DNA of 36,092 nucleotides from positions 1-36,092 of the forward strand of contig JAJQGL010000033.1 of the NCBI GenBank assembly GCA_021200535.1. Direction: 5' to 3'. A program made the translations under genes and the position numbers. Under the pieces are notes generated by a model. The model did no database searches. It saw only the letters and a program-made list of their open reading frames with translations, and was not told the origin of the DNA. The stretch is from Clostridiaceae bacterium (GTDB taxonomy: Bacteria > Bacillota > Clostridia > Lachnospirales > Lachnospiraceae). Shown piece by piece: positions 8,223 through 16,054 of the stretch (position 1 is the first letter of the stretch; each line of letters opens with the position of its first letter).

Positions 8223-8337
8223 GAGGTCTACTGCTATTTGTTTCTGAGCGAAAACAAATAGCTTTGATGGCAGAAGAGAAATTGCATACGCAATTTCTCT
8301 TCGCCTCTTCGCAATAAATCGCTCAGAAATGAGGTCT
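8223..8337 (+). mobile_element. Two-hairpin structured repeat element, copy 2, with flanking 7-bp direct repeats
   Basis: The core 8233-8326 matches the element at 172-267 on the other strand. Hairpin A has an 11-bp stem GCTATTTGTTT/AAACAAATAGC with loop CTGAGCGA. Hairpin B has a perfect 11-bp stem (AGAGAAATTGC/GCAATTTCTCT) with a 4-nt loop. The tail TCGCTCAG is the exact complement of the hairpin A loop. GAGGTCT occurs at 8223-8229 and again at 8331-8337, like a target-site duplication. No reading frame is carried, so if mobile it would be non-autonomous. Confidence 0.55.
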
Positions 8338-8493
8338 TTTATGCACCCGGTTTTCCAAAAGCTTTCCTGCACCCTGCAATGTAACCGAAAACTGAACCGA
8401 AAAGCTGTCTGTATGAAACGTTCCTGGGACGAAGTTTCCCATATCCTTGACCATGCCTGTGCCCGCAAACGCCGCTGTCCCGGAAAAAGGAAA

Positions 8494-8556
8494 CAGCATC
8501 ACTGAAAAACAAACGGCATCACCGAAAAAACAAATGGCATCACCGAAAAAAGCAAA
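8494..8556. repeat. Three tandem copies of a 21-bp repeat
   Basis: Units at 8494-8514, 8515-8535 and 8536-8556 share the core GGCATCACCGAAAAAACAAA with few differences. They sit just beyond the rplL terminator. The remaining intergenic sequence 8168-8222 shows nothing recognisable. Confidence 0.85.
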
Positions 8557-8583
8557 AAAATGCTGCGGCATTTATCCGCAGCA
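8554..8583 (-). terminator. Terminator of rplJ-rplL
   Basis: On the minus strand TGCTGCGG (8583-8576) pairs with CCGCAGCA (8568-8561) around a 7-nt loop and is followed by seven U residues. It lies 27 bp after the rplL stop codon. Confidence 0.9.
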
Positions 8584-8609
8584 CCTCTTTTAGGCTTTTA
8601 CACATATAT

Positions 8610-8978
8610 TTATTTAAGTGTAACCTTAGCTCCCTCTGCTTCCAGCTTTGTCTTAATCTCTTCAGCCTCTTCTTTTGCAGCGCCTTCTTTAACAACCTTA
8701 GGAGCGCCGTCAACAACTTCCTTTGCCTCCTTCAGGCCTAAACCGGTTACTTCACGTACCACCTTGATAACCTTAACCTTGTTAGGACCAACTTCTGTAA
8801 GCTCTACATCAAATTCATCCTTCTCAGCTGCTGCATCTGCTCCGCCTGCTGCACCTGCTGCCACAACAACGCCTGCTGCTGCAGATACGCCAAACTCTTC
8901 CTCACAAGCCTTTACTAAATCATTTAATTCTAAAACAGTCATGCCCTTGATAGCATCAATAAATTCCTGAGTAGTCAT
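8610..8978 (-). CDS. rplL: 50S ribosomal protein L7/L12
   Basis: The 122-residue protein is full length. It has the N-terminal dimerisation helix ([20 protein letters not shown]), an Ala/Gly-rich hinge at ~33-50, and the C-terminal domain with the conserved [33 protein letters not shown] and [14 protein letters not shown] segments. It forms the flexible ribosomal stalk that recruits GTPase translation factors and binds L10. The start follows a GGAGG site. It lies 45 bp after rplJ and is followed by a terminator, so rpoB is not part of this transcript. Confidence 0.98.
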   Translation of the reverse strand: MTTQEFIDAIKGMTVLELNDLVKACEEEFGVSAAAGVVVAAGAAGGADAAAEKDEFDVELTEVGPNKVKVIKVVREVTGLGLKEAKEVVDGAPKVVKEGAAKEEAEEIKTKLEAEGAKVTLK

Positions 8979-9023
8979 TTTTATTTTCCTCCATATTTTC
9001 TTTCATTCTAATTTTTTATTATC

Positions 9024-9524
9024 TTATGCCTCTGCTGCATTGTCACCCTTCTCAGCGATCTGATTAAGAACACGCGCAAGATTTGTAATCGGTGACTGCA
9101 AAGAACCAAGCAACTTGGAAATAAGCTCTTCTCTGGAAGGAATATTTGCAAGTGTTTTGATTCCCTCGATATCGTAGAAGGTTCCTTCTACAACAGCGCC
9201 CTTAAACTCCAGCGCCTCTGCCTCTTTTGCCATATTGTTGAGAATCCTGATCGGAGCGGTTGCGTCCTCTTTGGAAATTGCGATAGAAGATGGTCCGTCT
9301 AACAGATCATTCAGCTGTTCAAAATCGCTTCCCTCAAATGCACGCTTCATCAAAGTATTTTTATATACCTTGTACTCACATCCTGCCTCTCTAAGGTTCT
9401 TGCGAAGCCTTGTGTCCTGCTCAACAGTCAGTCCGCGGTAGTCAACCAATACGACTGTGGCAGCACCTTCAACCTTCCCCTTAATCTCATCAACGATAGG
9501 CTGTTTGATGTCAACTTTTGCCAT
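9024..9524 (-). CDS. rplJ: 50S ribosomal protein L10
   Basis: The 166-residue protein shows the L10 fold: VVLVDYRGLTVEQDTRLRKNLREAG near residues 24-48, YKVYKNTLMKRAF, GPSSIAIS, and a C-terminal helix (SPITNLARVLNQIAEK) that binds L7/L12 dimers. It anchors the stalk to 23S rRNA and usually represses its own operon through the leader RNA. AGGAGA precedes the start. Genes for L11, L1 and the RNA polymerase subunits, normally neighbours, are absent from both flanks. Confidence 0.98.
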   Translation of the reverse strand: MAKVDIKQPIVDEIKGKVEGAATVVLVDYRGLTVEQDTRLRKNLREAGCEYKVYKNTLMKRAFEGSDFEQLNDLLDGPSSIAISKEDATAPIRILNNMAKEAEALEFKGAVVEGTFYDIEGIKTLANIPSREELISKLLGSLQSPITNLARVLNQIAEKGDNAAEA

Positions 9525-9658
9525 GAGTGAAATCTCCTTTCCTGATTAGTAATGTCTGCGCCAGCAGACAGTTCCGTTTTGTCTGCAAATATTTCAGCAT
9601 AATGTACGGATTATTCTGAAATGTCTACCGTTCACTGCACGCAATCTAATAATGAGTA

Positions 9659-9798
9659 TAAAAAAACCTCTTTGCGCCCAGACGCAAAGAGGTGTCCATT
9701 CAATTTATGAAATCCATCCTCCTCGGCAGGCGGTTGTCCTTACACCGGTTATCCGGCACCTGCTGTCTACGGCAGTGTGATTCTGCATTTACAAAACC
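9659..9798 (-). ncRNA. L10 ribosomal protein leader with attenuator
   Basis: The minus-strand leader contains GCAGGTGCC, AACCGGTGTAAGGA and the hallmark CCTGCCGAGG segment of the L10 leader that binds L10(L12)4. It is followed by a strong attenuator: CCTCTTTGCG/CGCAAAGAGG (9667-9692) and seven U residues (9660-9666). A further ~130 nt lead to rplJ; within it TCTGCTGGCGCAGA forms a small hairpin. Confidence 0.85.
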
Positions 9799-9804
9799 TT
9801 TGCT

Positions 9805-9834
9805 ATATTAGCACAGACTGCCGGAAGATGTCAA
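9805..9834 (-). promoter_or_regulatory. Promoter of rplJ-rplL
   Basis: On the minus strand TTGACA (9834-9829) and TAATAT (9810-9805) are 18 bp apart. The -35 box begins only 27 bp from the stop codon of the GH59 gene, so the two units are tightly packed. Confidence 0.75.
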
Positions 9835-9860
9835 GCGTTTTTCACTGTTTACTTTGCTGT

Positions 9861-12800
9861 TTACTTGACAGTGACCTTAATTTTCGCTTTTTTGCCATTG
9901 TAAGTCTGAATAGTAATTACAGCAGTTCCTTTTTTCTTTGCTTTCAATTTGCCGGAGGAAGTTACCGATACGACTGATTTTTTGCTGCTCTTATAAGTAT
10001 ATTTGTTACATTTGCAGCCCGCCGGGACGTTACAGCTGATCTGTTTTTCCTTTCCTTTTTTCAAAGTAAGTTTTTTTGCAGCCGTAATCTTATACGGTGC
10101 TTTCCACACACGGATTACTGCACTCCCCTGGTAACCGTTTTCTGCCGTTGCGGTAATCGTTACCTCCCCGGCTTTTAGTGCCTTAACTTTTCCGGCTGCT
10201 GACACCGTGGCAACAGTTGGATCACTGGACTGCCAGCCTGTAATCTCCGCCTCATTAAGCTTCTTTTTAAAAGCTGCGGTCAGCTTCACGCTCTCTCCGA
10301 CACCAACACGGATTCCCCGGCGGGGCGTAACTGCAAGCTCCGTTACTGTCACCTGTACCTGTGCGGTCAGCCCGCCCTGTGCATGCGCTGTGACAACTGC
10401 TGTTCCCGCGCCGTTTGCCGCCACTTTACCATCCGAAGTTACCACTGCAACAGAAGCGTCTGAGGTTGTATAATACACAGTCTGCAGCGCGGATTCCGGA
10501 CTGACCGCAGTCTGCAGCGCAGTGCTCTGTCCGCAGGCCAGCTCCAGTTCTGTATCTGTAATCGTAAGCGTTTCCGCTGCTACAGCAGTATCCGGTTCCG
10601 TTTCTCCTGAAATTTCCAGCGCATCTACGTCTAAACCGTAACTGTTTAAAAGCTTGACAGTCACGGTATGTGTCCCGCTTGTCAGCCCGGTTTTTCTATA
10701 AAATGCACAACGCTCACTGCTGTCTTTCAGCGTAACTGTCTCTGCCAAATCCGCATCTTTGTCAAAAGTGACACTGATTTTCGTCCCCGTTGAATTTGCG
10801 CCCAGCAGAGCGATTCCGGTTCCGGAAAAGGAATAGGTCAATGTATCGCCTTTCTTTGTCAGCTTGGAAAGTGTTCTTCCGTAATTTGTATAGCTCTGGC
10901 TCTGCAGGCGCTCGACCGAGCCGCTGTATACGACAGAAGAATCCATATCATCCACCCTCGTAATGCTGCTGACGCCGCCTGCCGCTGCCTTTACTTTAAG
11001 ATTGTCAAATGCATTCTGGCAGAATGCGCTTCCGAGAGCCACCCGCCCGGAATTTACCACAGAAGAACTGACTGTTTTTTTCGCCACCTTCACATGGTTG
11101 ATATATGCAGTAACTGTGTTGTCCTGCACCTTTAATTTCAGATTATTCCATCGTCCCGGAGAAACTCCCTCCACCTTTGATTTTGCAAGCTTTTCACCAT
11201 TGCAGTACAAAACCCATGTGCCATTCTTATAAAGACGGAGCCAGAAACCATTTTCCTCGCTGGACGCCGCATTAAACCTCGCGCAAAGCGCCGCATAGTT
11301 GTTTTTTGATTCCGTATCGTCGAGCCTGACATCTACCGATACCACGTAATCTTTCCAGGTATCATCACCGACAGAAGTAACCGGATTAACTGCCGTACCG
11401 CTCCATCCGGAACCAAGCGTTTCCTGGTTAATCTGCTGGCGCAGCACGTAGTTTCCGTTTGCATCTGCCACTACCTCAAACGCACCGTTTTTATCATTGG
11501 TATAACGCGGCGTACCGCCCCTGCGTTCTATGTAGTCTGCAGAATATTCAAAATCGTCCGTATATGGCAGCGACAGTGCTGTCTTTTTGCTGCTGTTATC
11601 GACATTTGTTGCCGCCTTGCGCGCAGAATAATCAGTCTGCCCCTCTGTTGTCGTCAGCGTCACCATAGAATAAGGTGCTGTCGTAATGGTATAGACAGCA
11701 GTTCCATTTCCATTTTCCGGCGTAATCGTGCTGATTTTCTTTAACCAGCCGGCATCATAGGATTCCCCTTCGCTGCTGGTCTTTGTTTCCCAAACGGAAA
11801 CATTGGAAAGTGCCTTGTCTGTGTTTTTAACCTGAATCTGATAAGTACGTTCTGTCTTGCTGTCATTGGTAATCACCATGGAATAATCGCCGTTTTCATC
11901 CATAGCAGTCAGATAGTCGTCACTGGTATCCGTAATATAGTGATCTGTCTGCGTACCATCGCCGTAAGAAGCGCTGTCTACAATCTGCCAGCCCTTTTTT
12001 ATAAAATTCGTAAAATGCATTGCCATCACCAGGCCATTTGTGTTCTGATAAAACCCGGACCATGGCTGGTTTGCAGAAATCAGCTGCTTTGGATAGTATA
12101 CAGCTCCATCATAGTACGAAGCAATCGCCGGCTGAAATTCGTACATGGTCATATCAGACTGCGCCATGCCGATAATAATACGGTTTGCAATATCAAGCAT
12201 TCCGTTTGTACCGGAGGTTGATACCCCATCCGTTGTATTGTTCGAGCCAAAAATCGAATCTGTCGCCACAGAAGCGCCTTCGCTGAACCAGATCTCTTTC
12301 TGATAGGTATCGTGAAGCTTTTTTACATTGTCATCCATATAGGAATTGTAATGACAGCCAATCACATCCACCGCATTGCGGTAGTCCTCGTCCTTGAGCA
12401 TTTCTGCCGCAGCTTCCATGGTATCTGTCTCATCCGCAGCGACAAGCTTGATATTTTTATAATCGTACCGTCCTGTCGTCTCACTGTCCAATGCACTGCG
12501 CAAATATTTTGTCCACGCCTTTTCAATCGACCGCTCATTCTGGTTGGCGCTGACATACGAAAACTGAATCCCCCAAACGTCATACGCCGCATCCATCGTC
12601 TCTTTATACCATTTGTACCGCGCCTTATAGCCCGCCGCATTGCTCTTGGCATATGCATTTTCCACCCACGCCGGCATGCCCCAGCAAAGCATGTCTACGG
12701 TGATATCCGGATTAACGGTCAGGGCATCATGTGCAAACATAAACCCTGCCCCGCGTTTGACATTTGCTGCCTCCCAGGACGTTCTTTTGGTTGCAGGCTC

Positions 12801-13163
12801 TGCGCCGGAGGATGTATCCAGGTCACAGCCCAGCTCAATCTTTATATGAGAAATTCCTGCCCCCGTCTCCGGATTAAATAACCAGTTAATAATTTCCCAA
12901 TACTGATCCGGATTTTCTTCCTTATAATCCATCAAAAGCCTGGATGAACCGTTGCACGTCACTGCCCCCAGTCCGCAAAATGCACTGTTTTCCCCTGTGC
13001 GTTTCGTGCTCCCGTCAACCGTAATTGTCTTTTCTGCCGCCTGCACTGTCCCAGTATCTGCCGGTGCATTCCCGTCCGACAGGCCGAAACCGCCTCCCGA
13101 CAGACAGCCTGCAATCAGGCTGCCCGCAATGCAAAGAGACAGCCACCTTTTTTTCTTTCCCAT
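9861..13163 (-). CDS. GH59 galactocerebrosidase-like lipoprotein with bacterial Ig-like domains
   Basis: The 1100-residue protein follows the whole GH59 (galactosylceramidase) architecture. The TIM barrel at ~55-400 has HIKIELGCD, acid/base E210 in NQNER and nucleophile E295 in IWFSEG. A beta-sandwich lies at ~400-510. The lectin-like domain at ~535-725 (DDFEY, LRQQINQ, WKDYVVSVDV, FDNLKV) resembles that of mammalian GALC. After it come a carbohydrate-binding-like beta domain (~738-853), two Big_2 Ig-like domains (~865-940, ~942-1025) and a third Lys-rich one to the end. The signal peptide has a lipobox, LIAGC, so C20 is probably lipidated and the enzyme displayed on the surface. Expected activity is release of beta-galactose from glycans or glycolipids; the substrate is inference. 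The start follows GGAGG. Confidence 0.85.
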   Translation of the reverse strand: MGKKKRWLSLCIAGSLIAGCLSGGGFGLSDGNAPADTGTVQAAEKTITVDGSTKRTGENSAFCGLGAVTCNGSSRLLMDYKEENPDQYWEIINWLFNPETGAGISHIKIELGCDLDTSSGAEPATKRTSWEAANVKRGAGFMFAHDALTVNPDITVDMLCWGMPAWVENAYAKSNAAGYKARYKWYKETMDAAYDVWGIQFSYVSANQNERSIEKAWTKYLRSALDSETTGRYDYKNIKLVAADETDTMEAAAEMLKDEDYRNAVDVIGCHYNSYMDDNVKKLHDTYQKEIWFSEGASVATDSIFGSNNTTDGVSTSGTNGMLDIANRIIIGMAQSDMTMYEFQPAIASYYDGAVYYPKQLISANQPWSGFYQNTNGLVMAMHFTNFIKKGWQIVDSASYGDGTQTDHYITDTSDDYLTAMDENGDYSMVITNDSKTERTYQIQVKNTDKALSNVSVWETKTSSEGESYDAGWLKKISTITPENGNGTAVYTITTAPYSMVTLTTTEGQTDYSARKAATNVDNSSKKTALSLPYTDDFEYSADYIERRGGTPRYTNDKNGAFEVVADANGNYVLRQQINQETLGSGWSGTAVNPVTSVGDDTWKDYVVSVDVRLDDTESKNNYAALCARFNAASSEENGFWLRLYKNGTWVLYCNGEKLAKSKVEGVSPGRWNNLKLKVQDNTVTAYINHVKVAKKTVSSSVVNSGRVALGSAFCQNAFDNLKVKAAAGGVSSITRVDDMDSSVVYSGSVERLQSQSYTNYGRTLSKLTKKGDTLTYSFSGTGIALLGANSTGTKISVTFDKDADLAETVTLKDSSERCAFYRKTGLTSGTHTVTVKLLNSYGLDVDALEISGETEPDTAVAAETLTITDTELELACGQSTALQTAVSPESALQTVYYTTSDASVAVVTSDGKVAANGAGTAVVTAHAQGGLTAQVQVTVTELAVTPRRGIRVGVGESVKLTAAFKKKLNEAEITGWQSSDPTVATVSAAGKVKALKAGEVTITATAENGYQGSAVIRVWKAPYKITAAKKLTLKKGKEKQISCNVPAGCKCNKYTYKSSKKSVVSVTSSGKLKAKKKGTAVITIQTYNGKKAKIKVTVK

Positions 13164-13258
13164 TCTAAACCTCCATTATTAACCTTATCCGCGCCCGCAG
13201 GGAGCAAATTGTCCCATGACATCATCTTACAATAATTTCACTGAAAAAGCCACATGAT

Positions 13259-14545
13259 TTATTCCTTTGTCTTGCGGTTAATATATTCCGCCTTATATTT
13301 GGAATATACAATCGTCTGATCATGATACAGCCCATAATATCCGGACATCAGGTAACTGACGCTGACGGCAATCAAAAAATAAGGCACTCCTTCATATCCG
13401 AACAGCTCAAATGCAATCAGAATTGAACTGACCGGACAATTCGTAACTCCGCAGAACACCGAAACCATACCTACCGAAGCGCACAATCCGGGAGAAATTC
13501 CCGCAATCTGCCCAAACAGGCACCCAAACGTTGCACCTACGAAAAAGGAAGGAACAATCTCTCCTCCTTTAAAACCCGCCTCCAGCGTTAATGCAGTAAA
13601 AATGATTTTCAGCAAAAAAGCCTCCGGCCTTGCCTCCCCCTGGATTGCCCGGGCGATAACGGAAACGCCGGCGCCCATATAATCCGTTGTCTGAAAAAGT
13701 GCTGTCAGCATAATAATGATACAGCTTGATACCACAATACGTATATATGGATTTTTTAATCTGGCACGGTAAAAGTCGCCCAGAGAATGAAGCATAATAC
13801 AGAACAGAACGCTTAAAGCCGCGCAAAACACTGCCAGCACAATGATTTTTACACTGGGCAGCAAATGAAAATCCGGTATATCTGCAATGGAAAACGCACT
13901 TGGATGAATCCCCATATTGGATGCAAATTTTGATGCAACCAGAGATGCAAAAACACATGGAACTAATGCCGCATAATACATGACGCCGACACTGACTACT
14001 TCCATTGCAAAGATTGCCGCCGCAACCGGCGTGCCGAAAATAGCAGAAAAAGCAGCGCTCATTCCACACATAACAAGAATACGCTTGTCCTGTTCATTGA
14101 AACGAAGCCACCGCCCAAGCTGGTTTCCGATACTTCCGCCAAGCTGGAGCGCCGCTCCCTCCCTTCCGGCAGAGCCGCCAAACAAATGTGTTACAATCGT
14201 AGAAATAAAAATAAGCGGCGCCATTTTAAACGGTATTTCTGTCTCCGCATGAATTGCAGACAGCACCAGATTGGTTCCCTTATCATTTTTATAATGAAAG
14301 ATTCCGTACAAAAACACAATAAATACACCTGCCAATGGCAAAAACAAAATTAATCCGGGATATTTTGTCCGAATGTCTGTAACCTGCAGAAGGCAAAAAG
14401 CAAACAGCGTGCTGAACGCACCGACAATCAGCCCCGCAGCAACAGAAACTATTCCCCATTTCAGGAAAGTAAACATATTTCGATAAATCCTTCTTGCATA
14501 AAACCGGATCATTTCTTTTTCTCTCATAGTAATAGTAATCTCCAT
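13259..14545 (-). CDS. ClC-family anion channel/antiporter
   Basis: The 428-residue membrane protein has about ten to twelve hydrophobic helices. The ClC selectivity region reads GGSAGREGAALQLGGSIG with gating glutamate E129. A later pore motif reads EAGFKGGEIVPSFFVGATFG, and the protein lacks C-terminal CBS domains. The family moves chloride or fluoride, often with protons. The GFKGGE stretch and departure from the GSGIP chloride motif are reminiscent of fluoride-exporting ClC-F proteins, but I see no fluoride riboswitch upstream, so substrate is open. The start could be 14545, or in-frame ATGs at 14527 or 14509; ribosome sites are weak. It diverges from the perR-like gene. Confidence 0.85.
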   Translation of the reverse strand: MEITITMREKEMIRFYARRIYRNMFTFLKWGIVSVAAGLIVGAFSTLFAFCLLQVTDIRTKYPGLILFLPLAGVFIVFLYGIFHYKNDKGTNLVLSAIHAETEIPFKMAPLIFISTIVTHLFGGSAGREGAALQLGGSIGNQLGRWLRFNEQDKRILVMCGMSAAFSAIFGTPVAAAIFAMEVVSVGVMYYAALVPCVFASLVASKFASNMGIHPSAFSIADIPDFHLLPSVKIIVLAVFCAALSVLFCIMLHSLGDFYRARLKNPYIRIVVSSCIIIMLTALFQTTDYMGAGVSVIARAIQGEARPEAFLLKIIFTALTLEAGFKGGEIVPSFFVGATFGCLFGQIAGISPGLCASVGMVSVFCGVTNCPVSSILIAFELFGYEGVPYFLIAVSVSYLMSGYYGLYHDQTIVYSKYKAEYINRKTKE

Positions 14546-14687
14546 TCTGAGAATTTTTTTCGCAGAAATCGTTCATTCCTCCGCGGCAATGCACCGTGCC
14601 TGCACGCGGAATGTTACGAATTCATTGTACAGTATATAACATCCAACCCTGTTTTTCCAGCTGCTTCACACTATTCAAAAAAAGAAC

Positions 14688-14723
14688 TGGATTTTTTTAC
14701 GCACTTCTATTATAATAATAATG
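14688..14723 (+). promoter_or_regulatory. Promoter and PerR-like box of the perR-like gene
   Basis: TATAAT lies at 14711-14716 with a poor -35 (TGGATT) 17 bp upstream. The A+T palindrome ATTATAATAATAAT overlaps the -10, and TTACTGATA follows; the same half-site TTACTG(T/A)TA occurs at the rubrerythrin promoter. This suggests autoregulation. Confidence 0.5.
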
Positions 14724-14745
14724 ATTACTGATAAGGAGGTGGACT

Positions 14746-15141
14746 ATGGCATCAGTGAGATCCAGTAAACAGCGGGATGCCATCAAGGCGTATCTTATGG
14801 CAACAAAATCACATCCCACTGCCGAGATGGTGTATGATTCCATCCGGCACGACTTTCCGAATATCAGTCTTGGCACTGTTTACCGCAACCTTAATTTTCT
14901 GGTTGAACGCGGCGAAGCACTCCGTCTGGACTGCGGAGACGGCGTTGTTCACTTTGACGGCACAACCTCGCAGCACAACCATTTTTACTGTCGGAAATGC
15001 AAACGCATTTTTGATTTGAAAATGGATAATGTAGACCACATTAATATTATTGCCAATGCCGGCTTTGAGGGACAGGTCGAAGAGCATATCCTTTATTTCC
15101 GCGGACTTTGCAAAGATTGCCTTGAAAAAAAAGATGTTTAG
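14746..15141 (+). CDS. perR: Fur-family regulator, PerR-like
   Basis: The 131-residue protein has the Fur winged helix (SLGTVYRNLNFLVERGEALRL at ~41-61), a metal-site segment HFDGTTSQHNHFYC, and two CxxC zinc pairs (C82/C85 and C122/C125). At the position that separates PerR (Asp) from Fur (Glu), it has Asp: IFDL, D90. PerR represses peroxide-defence genes and is inactivated by metal-catalysed oxidation. AAGGAGGTG precedes the ATG by a few bases. The rubrerythrin gene starts 167 bp downstream, on the same strand, and fprA lies just beyond, making a coherent oxygen-stress module. Confidence 0.85.
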   Translation: MASVRSSKQRDAIKAYLMATKSHPTAEMVYDSIRHDFPNISLGTVYRNLNFLVERGEALRLDCGDGVVHFDGTTSQHNHFYCRKCKRIFDLKMDNVDHINIIANAGFEGQVEEHILYFRGLCKDCLEKKDV

Positions 15142-15162
15142 ATATTTTTTATCAATTTGTTG

Positions 15163-15217
15163 TTGACAATTAAATTAATCATGTTATAATAACGATAACA
15201 GTAATCGTTACTGTTAT
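15163..15217 (+). promoter_or_regulatory. Rubrerythrin promoter with PerR-type box and perfect palindrome
   Basis: TTGACA (15163-15168) and TGTTATAAT (-10 at 15185-15190) are 16 bp apart. A PerR-box-like 7-1-7 sequence covers 15184-15198 (TTATAATAACGATAA). Overlapping and downstream of it, 15195-15217 is a palindrome with perfect 10-bp arms ATAACAGTAA/TTACTGTTAT. Both would block RNA polymerase if bound by a Fur-family protein. Confidence 0.75.
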
Positions 15218-15307
15218 TAAAACTATTCATTATTGCCTGTTTGAAAACACTGTACGAAACAGGCAAATCACTAAAAAATATTTTTATAAGAAAGGGAGAT
15301 TAAAACT

Positions 15308-15853
15308 ATGGCAAAATTTATCTGTTCTGTATGTGGTTATGTTCATGAAGGGGATGCAGCCCCTGAAAAATGTCCTCAGTGCGGAGTTCCGGCTGAGAAA
15401 TTTAACGAGGTAAAAAGCGATGAAATGAACTGGGCTGCTGAGCATGTGCTTGGTGTGGCACAGGGCGTTGACGAAGAAATCGTCCAGGGACTTCGCGACA
15501 ATTTTAACGGCGAATGTTCTGAGGTTGGTATGTATCTTGCTATGGCGCGCGTTGCCCACCGCGAAGGATATCCGGAAATCGGCCTTTACTGGGAGAAAGC
15601 TGCCTATGAAGAGGCAGAGCACGCTGCCAAATTTGCAGAGCTGCTCGGTGAAGTGGTTACAGACAGCACAAAGAAAAATCTCGAGATGCGTGTTGAAGCA
15701 GAGTGCGGCGCTACTGCCGGCAAGATGGAAATTGCCAAAAAAGCAAAAGAGCTTGGGTTAGATGCAATCCATGATACTGTTCATGAAATGGCACGCGACG
15801 AGGCCAGACACGGAAAAGCATTTGAAGGATTGCTCAAGAGATATTTCGGCTAA
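15308..15853 (+). CDS. Reverse rubrerythrin (rubredoxin domain at the N-terminus)
   Basis: The 181-residue protein starts with a rubredoxin domain (C6-x2-C9 and C22-x2-C25). A four-helix diiron domain follows, with ExxH-type ligands in EAEHAAKF and [12 protein letters not shown] and Glu ligands in ECSEVGMY and EAECGATAG. Rubredoxin-first order defines the reverse rubrerythrins of Clostridia, NADH-dependent peroxidases and oxygen reductases. AAGGGAG lies ahead of the ATG. It is probably under the PerR-like repressor encoded just upstream. It is followed by a strong bidirectional hairpin shared with fprA. Confidence 0.93.
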   Translation: MAKFICSVCGYVHEGDAAPEKCPQCGVPAEKFNEVKSDEMNWAAEHVLGVAQGVDEEIVQGLRDNFNGECSEVGMYLAMARVAHREGYPEIGLYWEKAAYEEAEHAAKFAELLGEVVTDSTKKNLEMRVEAECGATAGKMEIAKKAKELGLDAIHDTVHEMARDEARHGKAFEGLLKRYFG

Positions 15854-15879
15854 TAAAATTTTAGCAAAAATAATTAGCA

Positions 15880-15948
15880 AAAAGGCACTTATCAAAGTGA
15901 TATGCCCCTGTCAAGCAGACAAGGGGCATATCATGATAAGTGCCTTTT
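15880..15948. terminator. Bidirectional terminator between rubrerythrin and fprA
   Basis: AAAAGGCACTTATC and GATAAGTGCCTTTT form the outer stem; GATATGCCCCT(T)GTC and its complement form the inner stem. T-runs flank both ends, so it can end transcription from either side of this convergent pair. Confidence 0.85.
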
Positions 15949-16012
15949 ATGTTTTCATGTTTTCATGTTTTCATGTTTTCATGTTTTTATGTTTTTATGT
16001 TTTCCTGTTTTC
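15949..16012. repeat. Eight tandem copies of an 8-bp unit
   Basis: Units of ATGTTTTC run from 15949 to 16012: four identical copies, two ATGTTTTT, one ATGTTTTC and one CTGTTTTC. The array lies between the terminator hairpin and the fprA stop codon, 42 bp away. Confidence 0.9.
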
Positions 16013-16054
16013 AAGTTTGACCTCATGCCGCGCCCGTACTTTTAAACTTTAGTC

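Noticed and set aside
14546..14745. Fluoride riboswitch upstream of the ClC gene
   Set aside because: The conserved crcB-motif segments were not found; only a weak GC-rich hairpin is present.
15762..16052. 96-codon plus-strand frame rich in Phe/Val/Cys
   Set aside because: Overlaps the end of rubrerythrin, the terminator and the 8-bp array; the low-complexity tail is the repeat.
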